Origin: Isoetes taiwanensis
Taxonomy: Eukaryota > Streptophyta > Lycopodiopsida > Isoetales > Isoetaceae
Reading direction: 5' to 3'
Length of the DNA: 64,000 nucleotides
Assembly (NCBI GenBank): GCA_021234155.1
Contig: JAJEKV010000053.1
Location: 9,555,798-9,619,797, forward strand
Notes under the pieces: model-generated
Told to the model about the DNA's origin: nothing
Databases searched by the model: none
The model's input: the letters and a program-made list of their open reading frames with translations, nothing else
In this document: positions 1 through 10,991 of the stretch, piece after piece
Layout of the letters: every line of letters starts with the position of its first letter
Numbering within the stretch: the stretch's first letter is position 1
Made by a program: the position numbers and the translations under genes

Positions 1-1
1 C

Positions 2-298
2 CTAATAGTAGGAGATTCTCCAATTCCTTTGGAGCAGGAGGAACAGCTGCCCCTCCCTAAATTGGGAGCTTTGGGAGAAGAGGATAAGGAGAAAGTGCCC
101 TCCTCTCTGGGTTTAGAGCTGGAACTGGACAACCTTCAGGGTAAGTTCTGGGATGATGGGAAAAGTAGTGAAGATGAGTCTGAGGCTATTGAAGAGGTCG
201 AGACTTTCTTCACACCACAAACAACTAAGAAAACCAGGCAGAGAAAGGTCTATACTCCCAATCCATATGGGCCCATTACTAGATCCAAAAAACCATGA
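2..298 (+). CDS. LINE ORF1, C-terminal part (partial)
   Basis: The frame is open from the window edge to a TGA at 296-298, giving about 98 codons. It lies directly upstream of ORF2 in another frame. The protein is hydrophilic: a Glu/Asp-rich stretch (GEEDKEK, DEDE-like runs) is followed by a basic tail (TKKTRQRK, ending RSKKP), as expected for the C-terminus of a LINE RNA-binding ORF1 protein. No zinc knuckle is visible in this part. The stop overlaps the ORF2 start as ATGA at 295-298, which would suit termination-reinitiation. The ORF1 identity rests mainly on position. Confidence 0.7.
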   Translation, partial: LIVGDSPIPLEQEEQLPLPKLGALGEEDKEKVPSSLGLELELDNLQGKFWDDGKSSEDESEAIEEVETFFTPQTTKKTRQRKVYTPNPYGPITRSKKP

Positions 299-3200
299 GG
301 ATAGTGACCTGGAATCTTAGGGGAATCAAGGGCCCCTTGAAACGCAAGCGTGCAATTATAGCTATGAAGGAGATGAGGGCTGACATCATCCTAGTCCAGG
401 AGCACAGGTTGCCAAGCTTTGAAGCTTCCAAACTTGGGAGATGGGTAATGCCTAATGGTAGCTCCATTTGGTCACCTGCAGATGGGACAAAGGGAGGGAT
501 CTGCATAATTTGGAATTCTCTCCCATCTGTTGGTTCTTACGAAAACCCCAATGGCAGATGGCAGGTGGTTTTCCTAAAAATTAATGAGGAAGTAGTTGGT
601 GTCATCAATGTGTATGCCTCTACTGATCCAGGGGAGAGGGAAAAACAGTGGAAAGAGATGGCAGATTGGTTGAGTTCTCAAAAGGCTGACTGTTGGATTC
701 TGAGTGGAGATTTCAACAATACCCCCCAATGGGACCAAAAACTAGGGAAAAAGATGAACATGACGAGGAATGAAAGGGTTCAATGGGATAGACTGATATC
801 CTTATTTGTCTATCAAGCACCATCTTCCTCAAATGTGTACTCATGGAGCAACAAGAGAGCTGGGAATGACAGGGTTTTCTGCCTTCTTGACAGGTTCTAC
901 ACAAAAGATTGCTCTTGGCCTCAGATGATCATCAAAGGTGACCATAGCAACTCAATATCAGACCATTTTTCCCAATACTTGGAGTATGGAAACTCACTTA
1001 AGGGAGGGGCAAATTCTCCTTTCAAACTGAATACTAGTCTGCTTAATAATGATAGGTTTTGCCAGGACTTTCAGGAATTCTATAAAGCATTGCAACCATT
1101 GCAGCCTAGTGGATCCATGAAAGGGTTTGTCATGAGAATGAGACAAATCAAAGATTGGCTAAAAATCTGGGGCAGAAACTGGAATGAGAAATTGAAAAAG
1201 GAAAAAAGAGAGACATATTTGCAAATGAAGGAGGTCAGACAAAAAATTTTTGAAGATCCACACAATGTTATATTACAGCAGGAGGAGGGAGTTTTGGAAA
1301 GGAAAGTTAAGAACATTGAAGAATCTGAGGCTCGTGGTCTGATAATAAAAAGTAAATGTGTCAACATTAATTGCATGGATAGGTGCAGCTCCAAGTTATT
1401 TTTTAAAACAGCCAAAGGAAGGATTATGAATAATGGAATTGTTTCCATTTCAGAAGGGGACCAAATAATATCAGGGCAGGAAAATCTGATGGAATTTTTT
1501 CATGAAAAGTACAGCAAATTGTTTGCTGAGGAGGAGGTGGATTTAAATAGCTTCCAGAGTTTCTTTGATAAACTTGGACCAGCTGACCAAGCTCTGGATG
1601 ACACACAGCTCCTTATGTGCCCCACTGAAGGTGAGATAGAGAAGGTTCTCAGGGGAATGGCAGGTGGCAAAAGCCCTGGCCCGGATGGCATCCCTCCTGA
1701 ATTTTTGGTTGCCTTTTGGGACATTCTTAGGCAGGATGTCACTACTTTTATTCAGGGTGCATGGTTTGCCCCAAAACTTCACCCTGCTATAAATGCTGGA
1801 TTAATTGCTCTTATTCCCAAGGTAGATGCTCCTGCCTCTTTTTCTGATTGGAGACCAATCTCTCTTGCCAATGCTACCTACAAGACTTTGGCTAAAATCC
1901 TTGCAAATAGAATCAAAGAGACCCTGCAGAAGATCATCAACCCAGTTCAATCTGCTTTTCTTCCTGGAAGAAGCATTTTGGATAATTTTATTGGTGCTCA
2001 TGAGGGTCTGCATTGGAACCTTGTCTCCAAACAGAATTGCATGCTGGTTAAACTGGATTTTAAATGAGCATATGACACCATTCATTGGAAATTTTTATAC
2101 AAAGCAATGGCCCAGCTGGGGTTTTCTGACAAAGTGATTAGCAGGATTCATAGCTTAAATGTTGCTGGCTGTTCTGCTGTCCTAGTAAATGGTACCCCAT
2201 CAAAATTTTTTGAGTGCAAGAGGGGGGTTAGACAGGGTTGTCCCTTGGCCCCTTACCTTTTCCTAATAGTTGCAGAAATGGTGACAAGGGCGACTTCATC
2301 ACTTCTAGCTGCCAGAGAAATCCAATGTCTCCAATTGCCTAAGAATCTGGGAGAGTTCTCACTTATGCAGTATGCAGATGATACTTTTGCCTTCCTCCAA
2401 AATGATGGATACAGTCTTCCAAATTTCCTACAGATGCTAAATTTGTTTGGAGGGGCCTCTGGAGTCAAACTGAACAAGGATAAAAGCACTATTGTCTTAC
2501 AATCTGAAGAAGAGGTGATTCATGGTATAAAGGTTACAGGTCACAAAACAGCTACTAAATTGCTTGGCCTCCCTTTGGCTATTAACATGAATCTGACAGG
2601 TTTGTGGGACCCAATTGTTAATAGGATGAAGAAAAAAATACAAATGTATCCAAAATCCCTGTCAACTGCAGGTAGGGTGGAAATTATTAACAGTGTGATT
2701 GCAAGCACCCACATTTTCTTCTCCTCTGCCATCATTGCTGACAAAGCCTCTTATAGGAAATTGGAGACAGCCATGAGAGATTATATTTGGCAGGGTGCCA
2801 GAATGGTGTCATGGGATAATTTGACTTTGCCCAAAAAGGAGGGGGGGTTGGGTTGCAAAGATTTGTTTGTCCAAGCTCAAGCTTTGGCTGCAAAGCTGGT
2901 TTGGAGGTCTCTAATGTCCAATGCTCCCTCACCAGCTCTGAAACTTATAAAATACTGGTTGGAGGAAACATCCCTGGTGGGAGCTCCCTCCCTCCCACAT
3001 CAGCTCCCGGATTCAGCCTTCTATCAGCTCAATTCTGCCCCTGGTACTTCAAAAATCTTGAGAAGAATTTTCTCTGCTTGGAATCAGGCATCCCCGTGCT
3101 TCAGAGCTCGTCCTCTAGACTCAATTAATGATACTTTTGGCTTTTTTTGGCATCAGGATTTAGCTGAGGAAGAGGAAGGTTGTTTGGCTCTGAAACATCC

Positions 3201-4047
3201 TCTCAAATATAAAGAATGGTGTCATGCAGGTCTTCACACCATTGGGGCTATGAGAATAAATGACAGATGGAAAGATTGGGGTGATCTAGCTGGAATTCTG
3301 GCTGACACTGACACAAATAAGAGTATCTATAATGCTCTCACTAGGAATCCAGTGGGACATGCAACTGATGCCCCAAATTGGTTATGTGGCGGGCAGGCAT
3401 ATAAAGTCTCCATAATCTATAGCCTGCTGTTGGACAAATCTCAACTTAAAGTTTGCAGAGCATGGGACTGCCAACAGGACTTAGCCATCACCATTATAAG
3501 GCAGGGCTGGAAACTTCAATGTGCCAATAAAATTGGGTTCTTCAGATGGTTAGTGCTGAATAAGAGCCTTAAAACAAATGGTTTTAGGGCTCAATTTAAT
3601 AATCAAGTTACAGACTTATGCCCGCTGGGCTGTGGCTCAATGGAAACAAGTTCGCATGTCTTCATCTGCCTTTGGTTAGCCCCTTTCTGGCAGTGGATTC
3701 TACCCCTGGTGCAGCAAATTCCCTCTGATGAGGCCTCTTTGCTGCACTACCTTAATCAAAGATCCCCCTTTATGGGCACCATTCGGGCCCTCACATGCTG
3801 GGCTATATGGAAACACAGAAATGAGGTTGCTATCACAGGGTTGGCCCCAGACTTAAACAAGCTCAAAGCTTCTTTTTAGGTTCATCTCGCTGAAGCTGCC
3901 ATGGCTCACAAAGCAAAACAGGGCCTAAACTATGATAGACAATGGGATTCCTTGGGAACTTTTAATGGTTTCTTCCAATTTTTCTCTCTGCTTTTTAATG
4001 ATGTGGACTCTTTGGTTGACAGAGCTCTTGGTGAGGAGGCATCATGA
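295..4047 (+). pseudogene. LINE ORF2: endonuclease-reverse transcriptase with two in-frame stops
   Basis: One frame runs from ATG 295 to TGA 4045-4047 (1250 codons) and is broken by TGA at 2065-2067 and TAG at 3877-3879. The N-terminal APE-type endonuclease shows TWNLRG (residues 5-10), QEHR, SGDFN (about residue 142) and SDH (about 222). The reverse transcriptase shows the ALIPKVDAPASFSDWRPISL block, LDFK just before the first stop and AYDTIHW after it, GVRQGCPLAPYLF, and YADD near codon 693. A zf-RVT-like Cys/His cluster (CPLGC...SHVFIC) follows near the C-terminus. The first stop falls inside RT motif A, so this copy cannot make full-length ORF2 unless readthrough occurs. Both stops fit single C-to-T or G-to-A changes, typical of methylated plant transposons. 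Confidence 0.93.
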
Positions 4048-4378
4048 AGGAGGGCATGCTCGGGAGGTAGACCCTGCTACTGTCCATTTATCAGCAATGG
4101 AGGTCATTGATGCTCTATTCTGGCTTAAGACAGAGGTCATTAGCTGCATTACTTTCAATCGTCTGCTGGAGGATGAGGACCTTTGGAGGTTCAATCCGGA
4201 GATAAAGCCATATTTTCGAGCCAAACTCAAGATCCATGAAGACGCTCGGGATTCCTGGGTCATGCACCTGTTGGATTCTACAGGCTATGGTCCCAATGAA
4301 TTGGATGATCTGATGTTCATTCATACAAAGGAGGCCTTCGCTATCATCACTCTTGATGGTGTGCCAGATATTCTATGA
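3932..4378 (+). CDS. Possible extra open frame in the 3' part of the L1 LINE (hypothetical)
   Basis: A 148-codon frame from ATG 3932 to TGA 4376-4378 overlaps the end of ORF2 in another phase and runs well into the expected 3' UTR. Its second half (from HAREVDP) is rich in Asp/Glu and looks protein-like, with a possible internal start at 4097. It could be the true C-terminus of ORF2 reached by a frameshift, a small third ORF, or chance. No known domain is recognised. Confidence 0.25.
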   Translation: MIDNGIPWELLMVSSNFSLCFLMMWTLWLTELLVRRHHEGGHAREVDPATVHLSAMEVIDALFWLKTEVISCITFNRLLEDEDLWRFNPEIKPYFRAKLKIHEDARDSWVMHLLDSTGYGPNELDDLMFIHTKEAFAIITLDGVPDIL

Positions 4379-4622
4379 AATCAGTCTGAAGCATGGATTA
4401 TTAAACTGATGACGTGATCATAAGACTATATTTGGTTTTGTTTTTATCTGAACTACTGTTATAAGGTGGTCTTTTTTTGACTGGGCATCCTTCCCTTAAA
4501 GGATATTGGTGGTTATTCTTAGCCATCATTCTGTATGGTGGGGCTTGTTTGCCTACTATGGTTCTTTTGTATGTATATCTATGTAACTTTTCCATACAGT
4601 AATATAAATCTGCCGTTTCCTC

Positions 4623-4638
4623 AAAAAAAAAAAAAAAA
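4623..4638 (+). other. Poly-A tail of the L1 LINE
   Basis: Sixteen consecutive A residues follow the 3' UTR of the LINE and mark its 3' boundary. The DNA to the right changes character at once. Confidence 0.85.
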
Positions 4639-7600
4639 TTATTATGCGGCATATATATTGCCACTCAACGTAGAAAGAGACTGGATATAGCACCATATAT
4701 CCGAGGAAGAAGTGGTTTACGATTATCTACCATATACCACGTTAGAGAGGCACTATACTAAGGTGGAAACTGGATTATGAGTACCCAGCTCGTGAGAGGG
4801 AAACCACTTTAGAAGTGTAGGTTTCGACCATGATGGTGCAGGTATAGAATGTCGGGCCAACATTTTATAGCTATTGCCACATACGTTGCGTTTCGTAAGG
4901 AGATTGATGTTCCTGAAGTGTGCAATAATGATGCAAGCGTGTGCATGATTAAGATGACGACATAGTCACTTGGATACGCTTAATGACGTCGGTCAATTGC
5001 ATGACGATTATGCAGGATATAAATTAAGGAAATGGACACATCTGATGTCTGCTGGGAGCATCGAGATGCCGTATAACAGACTGGACACTAGTGTGGAACG
5101 TATGCCACACAAGGTCAAGAGAAGACGACAAGAGGGGCTTGAAAGTTGTTGTAAACAACGTTTCAAATATAGAAAGTTTAGAATGACGCGTTGAATATAC
5201 CAAAGCCTGGAGTATGAACAAGGTAGGTGCCCAATGAACATCCCACCAAGGAGGATGTGCTCTGGACTTGGTATCGTGTGTGTATCGCGAGGAGTAACTC
5301 CGCGTTGGTATATGTGTACTAGGAGCATTTAATAGTAAAACATAACTAAAAGAAGATAAGATATATACTAGAACTTTTAGTTCACATATATGAATACGGA
5401 AGTAATGAAGATAAGAATTCCTATACTAGACATTAAGTATGTCCACTAGGAACTTAGGATGGCATGTGCCCGTGTGGAATTTATGACTAGAGCGTGAGGA
5501 CCAAGGCAACCGAAGGCTAGAGAGTCTAGAAGGTGTGGTGTGAAAACCACAACATATATAGTACAAGCAGCTAGGTGGCTACGTCAACGAATTACATATG
5601 AGTGTAGAGTTAGGGTTGGTGTACACATGTTACTATATCTCATAATAACAACGTAGTGGTTTCGGATGTTAGAAGGATTTAGTAGTATCAAATACTATAG
5701 TGGTGATCATATCGAGGATGTCGATTGTGATATTCAGATGTATATCATTTTAAAAGATAGTAGAATATTCGTACAAGGCGAGTGAAATATTACTTAACAA
5801 GGTTTAAAGAATGATCGTAATGATATGCTTATATACGAAGATATTGGGTTAGGTATGTTTTACCAGAGATAAGTATTCAAGTTATCCCAATTGGAGTTGA
5901 CTATCTTAGATACGTCGTACTAAGGGAGATGAAAAGAGCTTAAATCAGTGAGAACAGCTAGAGTGAGTCTAGTATGTACAGTAATGTTACATTCAAAAAC
6001 ATCCCGAGGATGGTTGGAACGGTGTTGGAATAACCGATAATGAGAGCTTAGCTACTCAAAGGTTCTAGATACCAATGAATTACTTCATTGTTATAAGCTG
6101 AGAGCATTTATTTGGTTTTGGAAATAAGAAGATGTATAAAATATCGCATCCCCCTGATGGAAGAAAAGAAGGAGTACGATGACTTTGACGATTATACTTT
6201 TAGGGATAACCGAGAAGAGGGCAATACATAGCAATCCAAGTCCCGATAAAAATCAAGACGAGGTGTGTAGATTACAAGGAGTGAGATTATATAGACTAGT
6301 AGTCCATATATCTTAAGAGTTACGCTACTCGCGGGGGAACAATTGTAGGTACTGAAGTAGAAGGTGGAGGATCCGTTGCCTTGAGGCATAGACCCGTTAG
6401 AAGATTATGACTTTGAAACTCTTAAGAGGGTAAGGAATTGGATAATCATATGGCAGTTACTAACGAAGATTGAAACATTGGGTTTTCCTATTAGAAGACC
6501 AGGAGGTTTAAGTGCCTCCACTTCATTATGAGGGAGTCAAAGACGGCAGCATTTGAAGCTGATCAAAAGCTGAAGTCCACCTGATAACTTAATAAAAATA
6601 GGTTAATTGTAACTAAGTATGGGTGGTATGGAACACAAAGGATCCTTAGCGAAAGAAGCCTTTAGAAAAGCTCCTCATCTGGGATAGTAAACCTTCGGAA
6701 TTATGGCATAATCCCATGGGTGGTATGATAGTGTATATACACGACTGGAATACCATAAGGCACTAAAGGGATGGTTAAAGTAGCTGGGGATCCTATAAAA
6801 AATGTAGGCAGCATATAGATTTCCAACATAGAGTTGGCCACTGCCCAGTTGGGAAGTCGGTGGCTCAGCCACATTATAAAGGTACATAGGTAATAAGTTT
6901 TGTTTCAAGGAACTACCAAGCTTACACTTTAGCTAAGTTAGAGCAGAGCTCTAGCATTGTGGGATGTGGAGATATGTTTATTATGTACATACCATGTACA
7001 GATACGATAAACATCTTAGGGAGGTAATTTAGGTGGCAACGCAACGGGGGTATCCTAAAGTTACTGATGAAGGATCTGGAAATACGTTTGAAATGTGCAA
7101 AGGACCGTCAATCCGTTGCATGCTAGGGTATGAGGTGGCAGTTGGCACTTGAAATAAATGTCAACGGCCAATAGAATAAAGCTTAAGGTAGTGGGGTTGA
7201 GTAGTACAATTCCAGGATAAGTAGCGAATAGCAGTTACCTGCTAAATGTTCGAATGTGTCTTGCATAGACACCTAAGACTAGCTTTCCCACATGATCCAT
7301 ACTTGGATCAGGCAGAGGTGACGCCATGGGTTACATGGGGGTGCAAGTTAACATATACAGGACTCGAACATTGATACAAGCCCGGATTATATTAAACGTA
7401 GGTAAATGTAGAAAGGCTCACAAAATACAAGGCAAGCACCTTGATGACTCCAGGTAATTTACGAAGGCTCACCCGCTCTTAGGCCATGACTATGGCTTAA
7501 ATGAAGATGCCAAGTCATTTGGAATGCCAGAACAACAGCATAACATCATGACAGAGAAATGTAATGACTAACATTTCGAGGATGTAGGACAACGTTGGAT

Positions 7601-9060
7601 CATAACCCCCAATGATAGGTGGGTTAACAATATAGGAAGCATATAATAGCGGGTTAAAAGCCACAAGACGGTTAATGAATACATAAAGGAGTAATTGGAT
7701 TGGTGACTCTACTGAATAGAGGTCACAGCCAAAGAGTGAAATATGTAGCTGTGGCAGGCGTAAGGGTCGGAATACTGAAAATCGATCATAGACTTAGAAA
7801 ACATATTGAAGAAGAGAAGGAATAAATCCTGATGCATGATATTTAGTAATCTAGATAGAAAGGTTATTTCCTAACATGAAGGTTAGTCTTTGCTAACATG
7901 CAAAGATATACCTGCAGCTTGAAAGGCAGCAAGAGCTGAAAAACTCTTTAAAGATTTGGTGTATGGCTTAGGGAAGAAGACGTCCATGTCTTAGGACAAC
8001 ATGGTGAATTGAGTTCACCAAGGACCTTTTTAATAAATAGAGAGATAGGATAGATAGCATTTATACGTCATGCCATATTGGCAGCGTCCATGAGGACATA
8101 TGACGGACCCCCAGAGACTTGAACACAAGATCTCTGAATAGAGGAGGCCTATCTTGAGAGGTCTTTGGGTGGTGTGTCCTTTGGGATATTCATGTAATCC
8201 TTTGGAATATGTAAGTTCATTTGCAGAACCTAAAGACGTTTAGGTATTAAAATAATGGTTGGAAACATTTTGCTCAGACCTTATCTAGGTACCCTAGAAG
8301 GAGGTGAGCAATCAACAATGGTTGGGTGGCATTGGAATGTACGGGAGAACAACTCCAAAAGAGGGTAGACTTCTGTCACTTTGACAGGCGTGTGGCACAG
8401 ATGATTAATCACATCCATATAGACGGTGAAGTTTGGCACAAAGTGTTGACATTATTGTGGGGGTTCTAACACAAGCACTCACTACGTATTACAGAGTTGG
8501 TACCGTGGTCTGGGAAAATGGTCCACAAAAAGAACACGACCATTGAGAAGAAGTAGTGAGGGGCGGTAGGATTAAAGCTACCCATGGTCTAGAGGGGTGC
8601 TGCATGGCAGTCCCTAGTTGGTTGGGCAAAAAGAAATCCTTTGTCTGGGAATTGAGATGAGGCAAGGTTTAGACACTAGAGAGAGACAACGTTAATTATA
8701 GTTATATGTCTATAAAACATTACTTATATAACGTCGGACAAGGTCTAATATAAAGCATATGAATATAGTATAGATTTGAATCATGGCAAGGCCCGAAGAA
8801 ATTGTATTATCAAGGCATCTACCAACGGAAAGAAAATAATTAAAGTTATAGGTCGAGGAACGCCGATAACTGGGCATTATTATCGTTGCCGAAAGAATAT
8901 CCAAGGATATAATACACGCTGCTATTCTAGAAAGTTGCCCTGTCGTTGTTAATTAAATTCCGGAATTAGTCCCACCAAGTGAGTTGATGTTGTCATAACA
9001 AGTTGGCCGGACTTGCTAGATTACGTCGTGTCATTTGGTCGGTTTATTCCTAGGGGATAC
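4639..9060. other. Decayed intergenic DNA, no gene recognised
   Basis: No frame exceeds about 106 codons. No domain motif, long repeat, LTR pair or terminal inverted repeat was found by eye. Composition is even, without long homopolymers, and stops are frequent in all frames, as in a very old retroelement body. A tRNA-like B-box (GTTCAAGTC on the - strand) occurs near 8120. Confidence 0.5.
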
Positions 9061-9094
9061 TAGCTTTATATATGGTTAACAGTTATCCGGTTGA

Positions 9095-9233
9095 CTATGG
9101 CAGAGAGAGGTCAACTCCCATGGCTATGGCAAGACTGCTTACTCCGGTGGCTATGGCGAGAGAGCTTGCTCCGGCGGCTATGGCGAAAAGAGCTTACTCC
9201 GGCGGCTATAGCGGAGAGAGCTTGCTCCGGTGG
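9095..9233 (+). repeat. 27-29-bp minisatellite, about 5 copies
   Basis: Five head-to-tail units begin CTATGGCRAGA or a variant and end CTCCGGYGG, with unit lengths of 29, 27, 27, 28 and 28 bp. The varying lengths disturb the frame, so the short frames across the array are probably not protein. Confidence 0.85.
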
Positions 9234-9342
9234 AGTTGTTGCCTCCACAACGTGGGTTTACCAAAGGCACGCCTTTAATTTAAGTATGAAATAGATGCAC
9301 TATAAATATTAGAAAGCGGGTTATATTCCTTCAAGAAAGAAG

Positions 9343-9404
9343 TTAGCTTATTGGTAAGGGTGTTGGTAGAAGGTCAGGGGTTCAATCCCATGATGTACCT
9401 TTTT
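9343..9404 (+). other. tRNA-like sequence (Pol III A and B boxes), SINE-head candidate
   Basis: A-box-like TAGCTTATTGG begins at 9344 and a B-box GGTTCAATCCC lies at 9379-9389. A T-run starts at 9400, fitting a Pol III terminator. The boxes are too close (about 25 bp) and no cloverleaf can be drawn, so this is not a functional tRNA gene. A tRNA-derived SINE head or relic is more likely. Confidence 0.45.
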
Positions 9405-9484
9405 CTTAAAAGAACTGCTAACTGGACAAACAGAACATTAGATATGTATAACAAAGGGATAGAACATTATATGTAATAGTTGTT

Positions 9485-9560
9485 TAAATGGAAAGAGTAT
9501 TGGGTTGGAAGTGGGAGGTCATGGGTTCAAAATGCGGGCCGAAATTCTTTTTTTTTTTTT
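9485..9560 (+). other. Second tRNA-like sequence with B-box and T-run
   Basis: GAAAGAGTATTGGG (A-box-like, about 9491) and GGTTCAA (9524-9530) resemble the sequence 140 bp upstream, and a run of 13 T residues follows at 9548-9560. It probably belongs to the same Pol III-type repeat family. Confidence 0.4.
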
Positions 9561-10002
9561 AAAGAAAAACGGACGCGTATTTTTATACGGCGGACCGTAT
9601 GGGGCGCTGTTAGCGTTATACGCTAATAACTTTTCGAAACAAACACCCTATCCGACAGCAGCGCCCCTTTGGACTTTTCGCCTTGGTGTTGCCATTTCGA
9701 CCTCAGAAAACGTGCCCCCCTAGGGTATTTGGGAGGTGCCCGATCCATTGGAACCATTTTCGCCTTCATCTGAGCTACCTACAAAAAGTTACGGCCCATC
9801 TAAACTTGGGTCCTCCAGTCACAACTTTTTCCCTCCAAAATCACCCTAAACTTCCTAAAACTCACAATTTATTACATCAACCTAGCACAAGACTAAATCA
9901 CCGAAAAGTTAGGCAGTCCAACTAGCTTAATCTCCCGTTCAACTATCGAACTAACGGGTTAGAGATTTGGTCAGTGCTATGATTTTGGTCAACCAAAATC
10001 AT

Positions 10003-10015
10003 GGCTCTGATACCA
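10003..10015 (-). other. Primer-binding site complementary to initiator-Met tRNA
   Basis: On the - strand this reads TGGTATCAGAGCC, the standard plant LTR-retrotransposon primer-binding site for tRNA-iMet. It sits one base inside a CA-ending LTR border (TG at 10017-10018 on the + strand). The retroelement was therefore transcribed leftwards, with its internal domain once at lower coordinates. Confidence 0.8.
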
Positions 10016-10246
10016 CTGTGACGCTCCCTGAATATATACAGCGCTCCGGACGTATACATACAGGGACTTCCCCCTCCCATGGCAATCAGCTCACCATGAG
10101 CAGGGCCCTCATCCGTAGAGAGATGCCCGGGTGAAGGACACGGAGGTATCATTCGGCCCACGCCTTCAATGGGACTCCTAAGTTGCGAAAGCATGAATAC
10201 ATGTTAGCACACAACATAAATCATATATAAATAACCACCACGAAGG

Positions 10247-10991
10247 CACTACTACAGAATAGGCAGTTTGCGACGTCGTTTGCGACGTAACAAGGACATC
10301 AAACGTCGCATGCATACGCTTTAATAACGTTTCCTGCTCGTCGCAAATGACGTCGCCGTGGATTCGTCGCAGCGCGACGTCACGTCGCATGTGCGACGTG
10401 ACGTTGCATGTGCAATGTATTAGCGACGTCATGGACGTCTCAAATATGTACAAAATATGTCCTTATAATGTTTTACAGACGTCGCTCATATGTTGCTAAG
10501 ACGTACATATATGTGCGTCCAAAATGTTTTTTCGTGGACTTGAACCCCTAACCTCTGGCTAACAAACCTGAGGCCTTACCAACACCTCAATAACTCATAT
10601 TTGTATTTATTCTATGTTTATTCTTTAAGTCGCAATGAGACGTTGCAATTGTGACATTTCACGTTGTAATGACGTTGCACTTGCGACGTGATACGTCGCT
10701 AGTGCGACGTGGCACGTAGTAGGCCATTGCGACGTCTAGCCAAACGTTCCAACTGTAATGTCTGACGTTCTACCTGCGACGTTGTTTGAATTTTATGCAA
10801 CGTCATAGGAACGTACTCGATTTTTTCCATTGCGACATCTGATTAGACGTTCTAACTGCGACGTGGGACGTTCTATCTGCGACGTCGTTTAAATTTTGTG
10901 CGACGTCATTGGAACATACGCGATTTTTGTGACGTGGACGTTTCATATACGTCGCAAACTGGCGTCGCAAACAACCCATCCTCTAGTAGTG
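10247..10991. mobile_element. Non-autonomous CACTA element (745 bp) with AGG target duplication
   Basis: The left end reads CACTACTACAG and the right end, reversed, CACTACTAGAG. Both are followed by related subterminal sequence containing repeated GTTTGCGACG. The 3-bp duplication AGG flanks the element at 10244-10246 and 10992-10994, as expected for the CACTA (En/Spm) superfamily. Many GCGACGT/ACGTCGC motifs in both orientations lie inside, like transposase-binding subterminal repeats. No coding capacity is seen. Confidence 0.92.
10531..10594 (-). other. tRNA-like sequence inside the small CACTA element
   Basis: On the - strand an A-box-like stretch ending TTGGTAAGG precedes GGGGTTCAAGTCC (B-box). 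It resembles the + strand tRNA-like sequence at 9343-9404 but lies within the CACTA element, as an insertion or as captured sequence. Confidence 0.45.

Larger units (their letters stand above)
1..4638 (+). mobile_element. L1-type LINE retrotransposon, 5' end outside the window
   Basis: The element shows, in order, the end of ORF1, an ORF2 with apurinic endonuclease, reverse transcriptase and C-terminal zinc motif, a ~580-bp 3' UTR, and a 16-base A-run at 4623-4638. This is the normal order for plant L1 elements, which copy themselves by target-primed reverse transcription. Only two stops and no obvious frameshift interrupt ORF2, so the copy is fairly young compared with the other elements here. 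The 5' UTR and most of ORF1 lie left of position 1, so no target-site duplication can be tested. Confidence 0.95.

Noticed and set aside
1080-1782. - strand frames of 60-122 codons opposite the L1 ORF2
   Set aside because: They are shadows of the ORF2 coding strand, which carries clear endonuclease and RT motifs.
4639-9060. Named Copia or Gypsy element
   Set aside because: No RT, integrase or protease motif, LTR pair or primer-binding site could be shown, so no family name is given.
9095-9233. CRISPR-like array
   Set aside because: Units are directly abutting with no unique spacers, and the DNA is from a plant nucleus. It is a minisatellite.
9343-9404. Functional tRNA gene
   Set aside because: A and B boxes are too close and no acceptor, anticodon and T arms can be paired.
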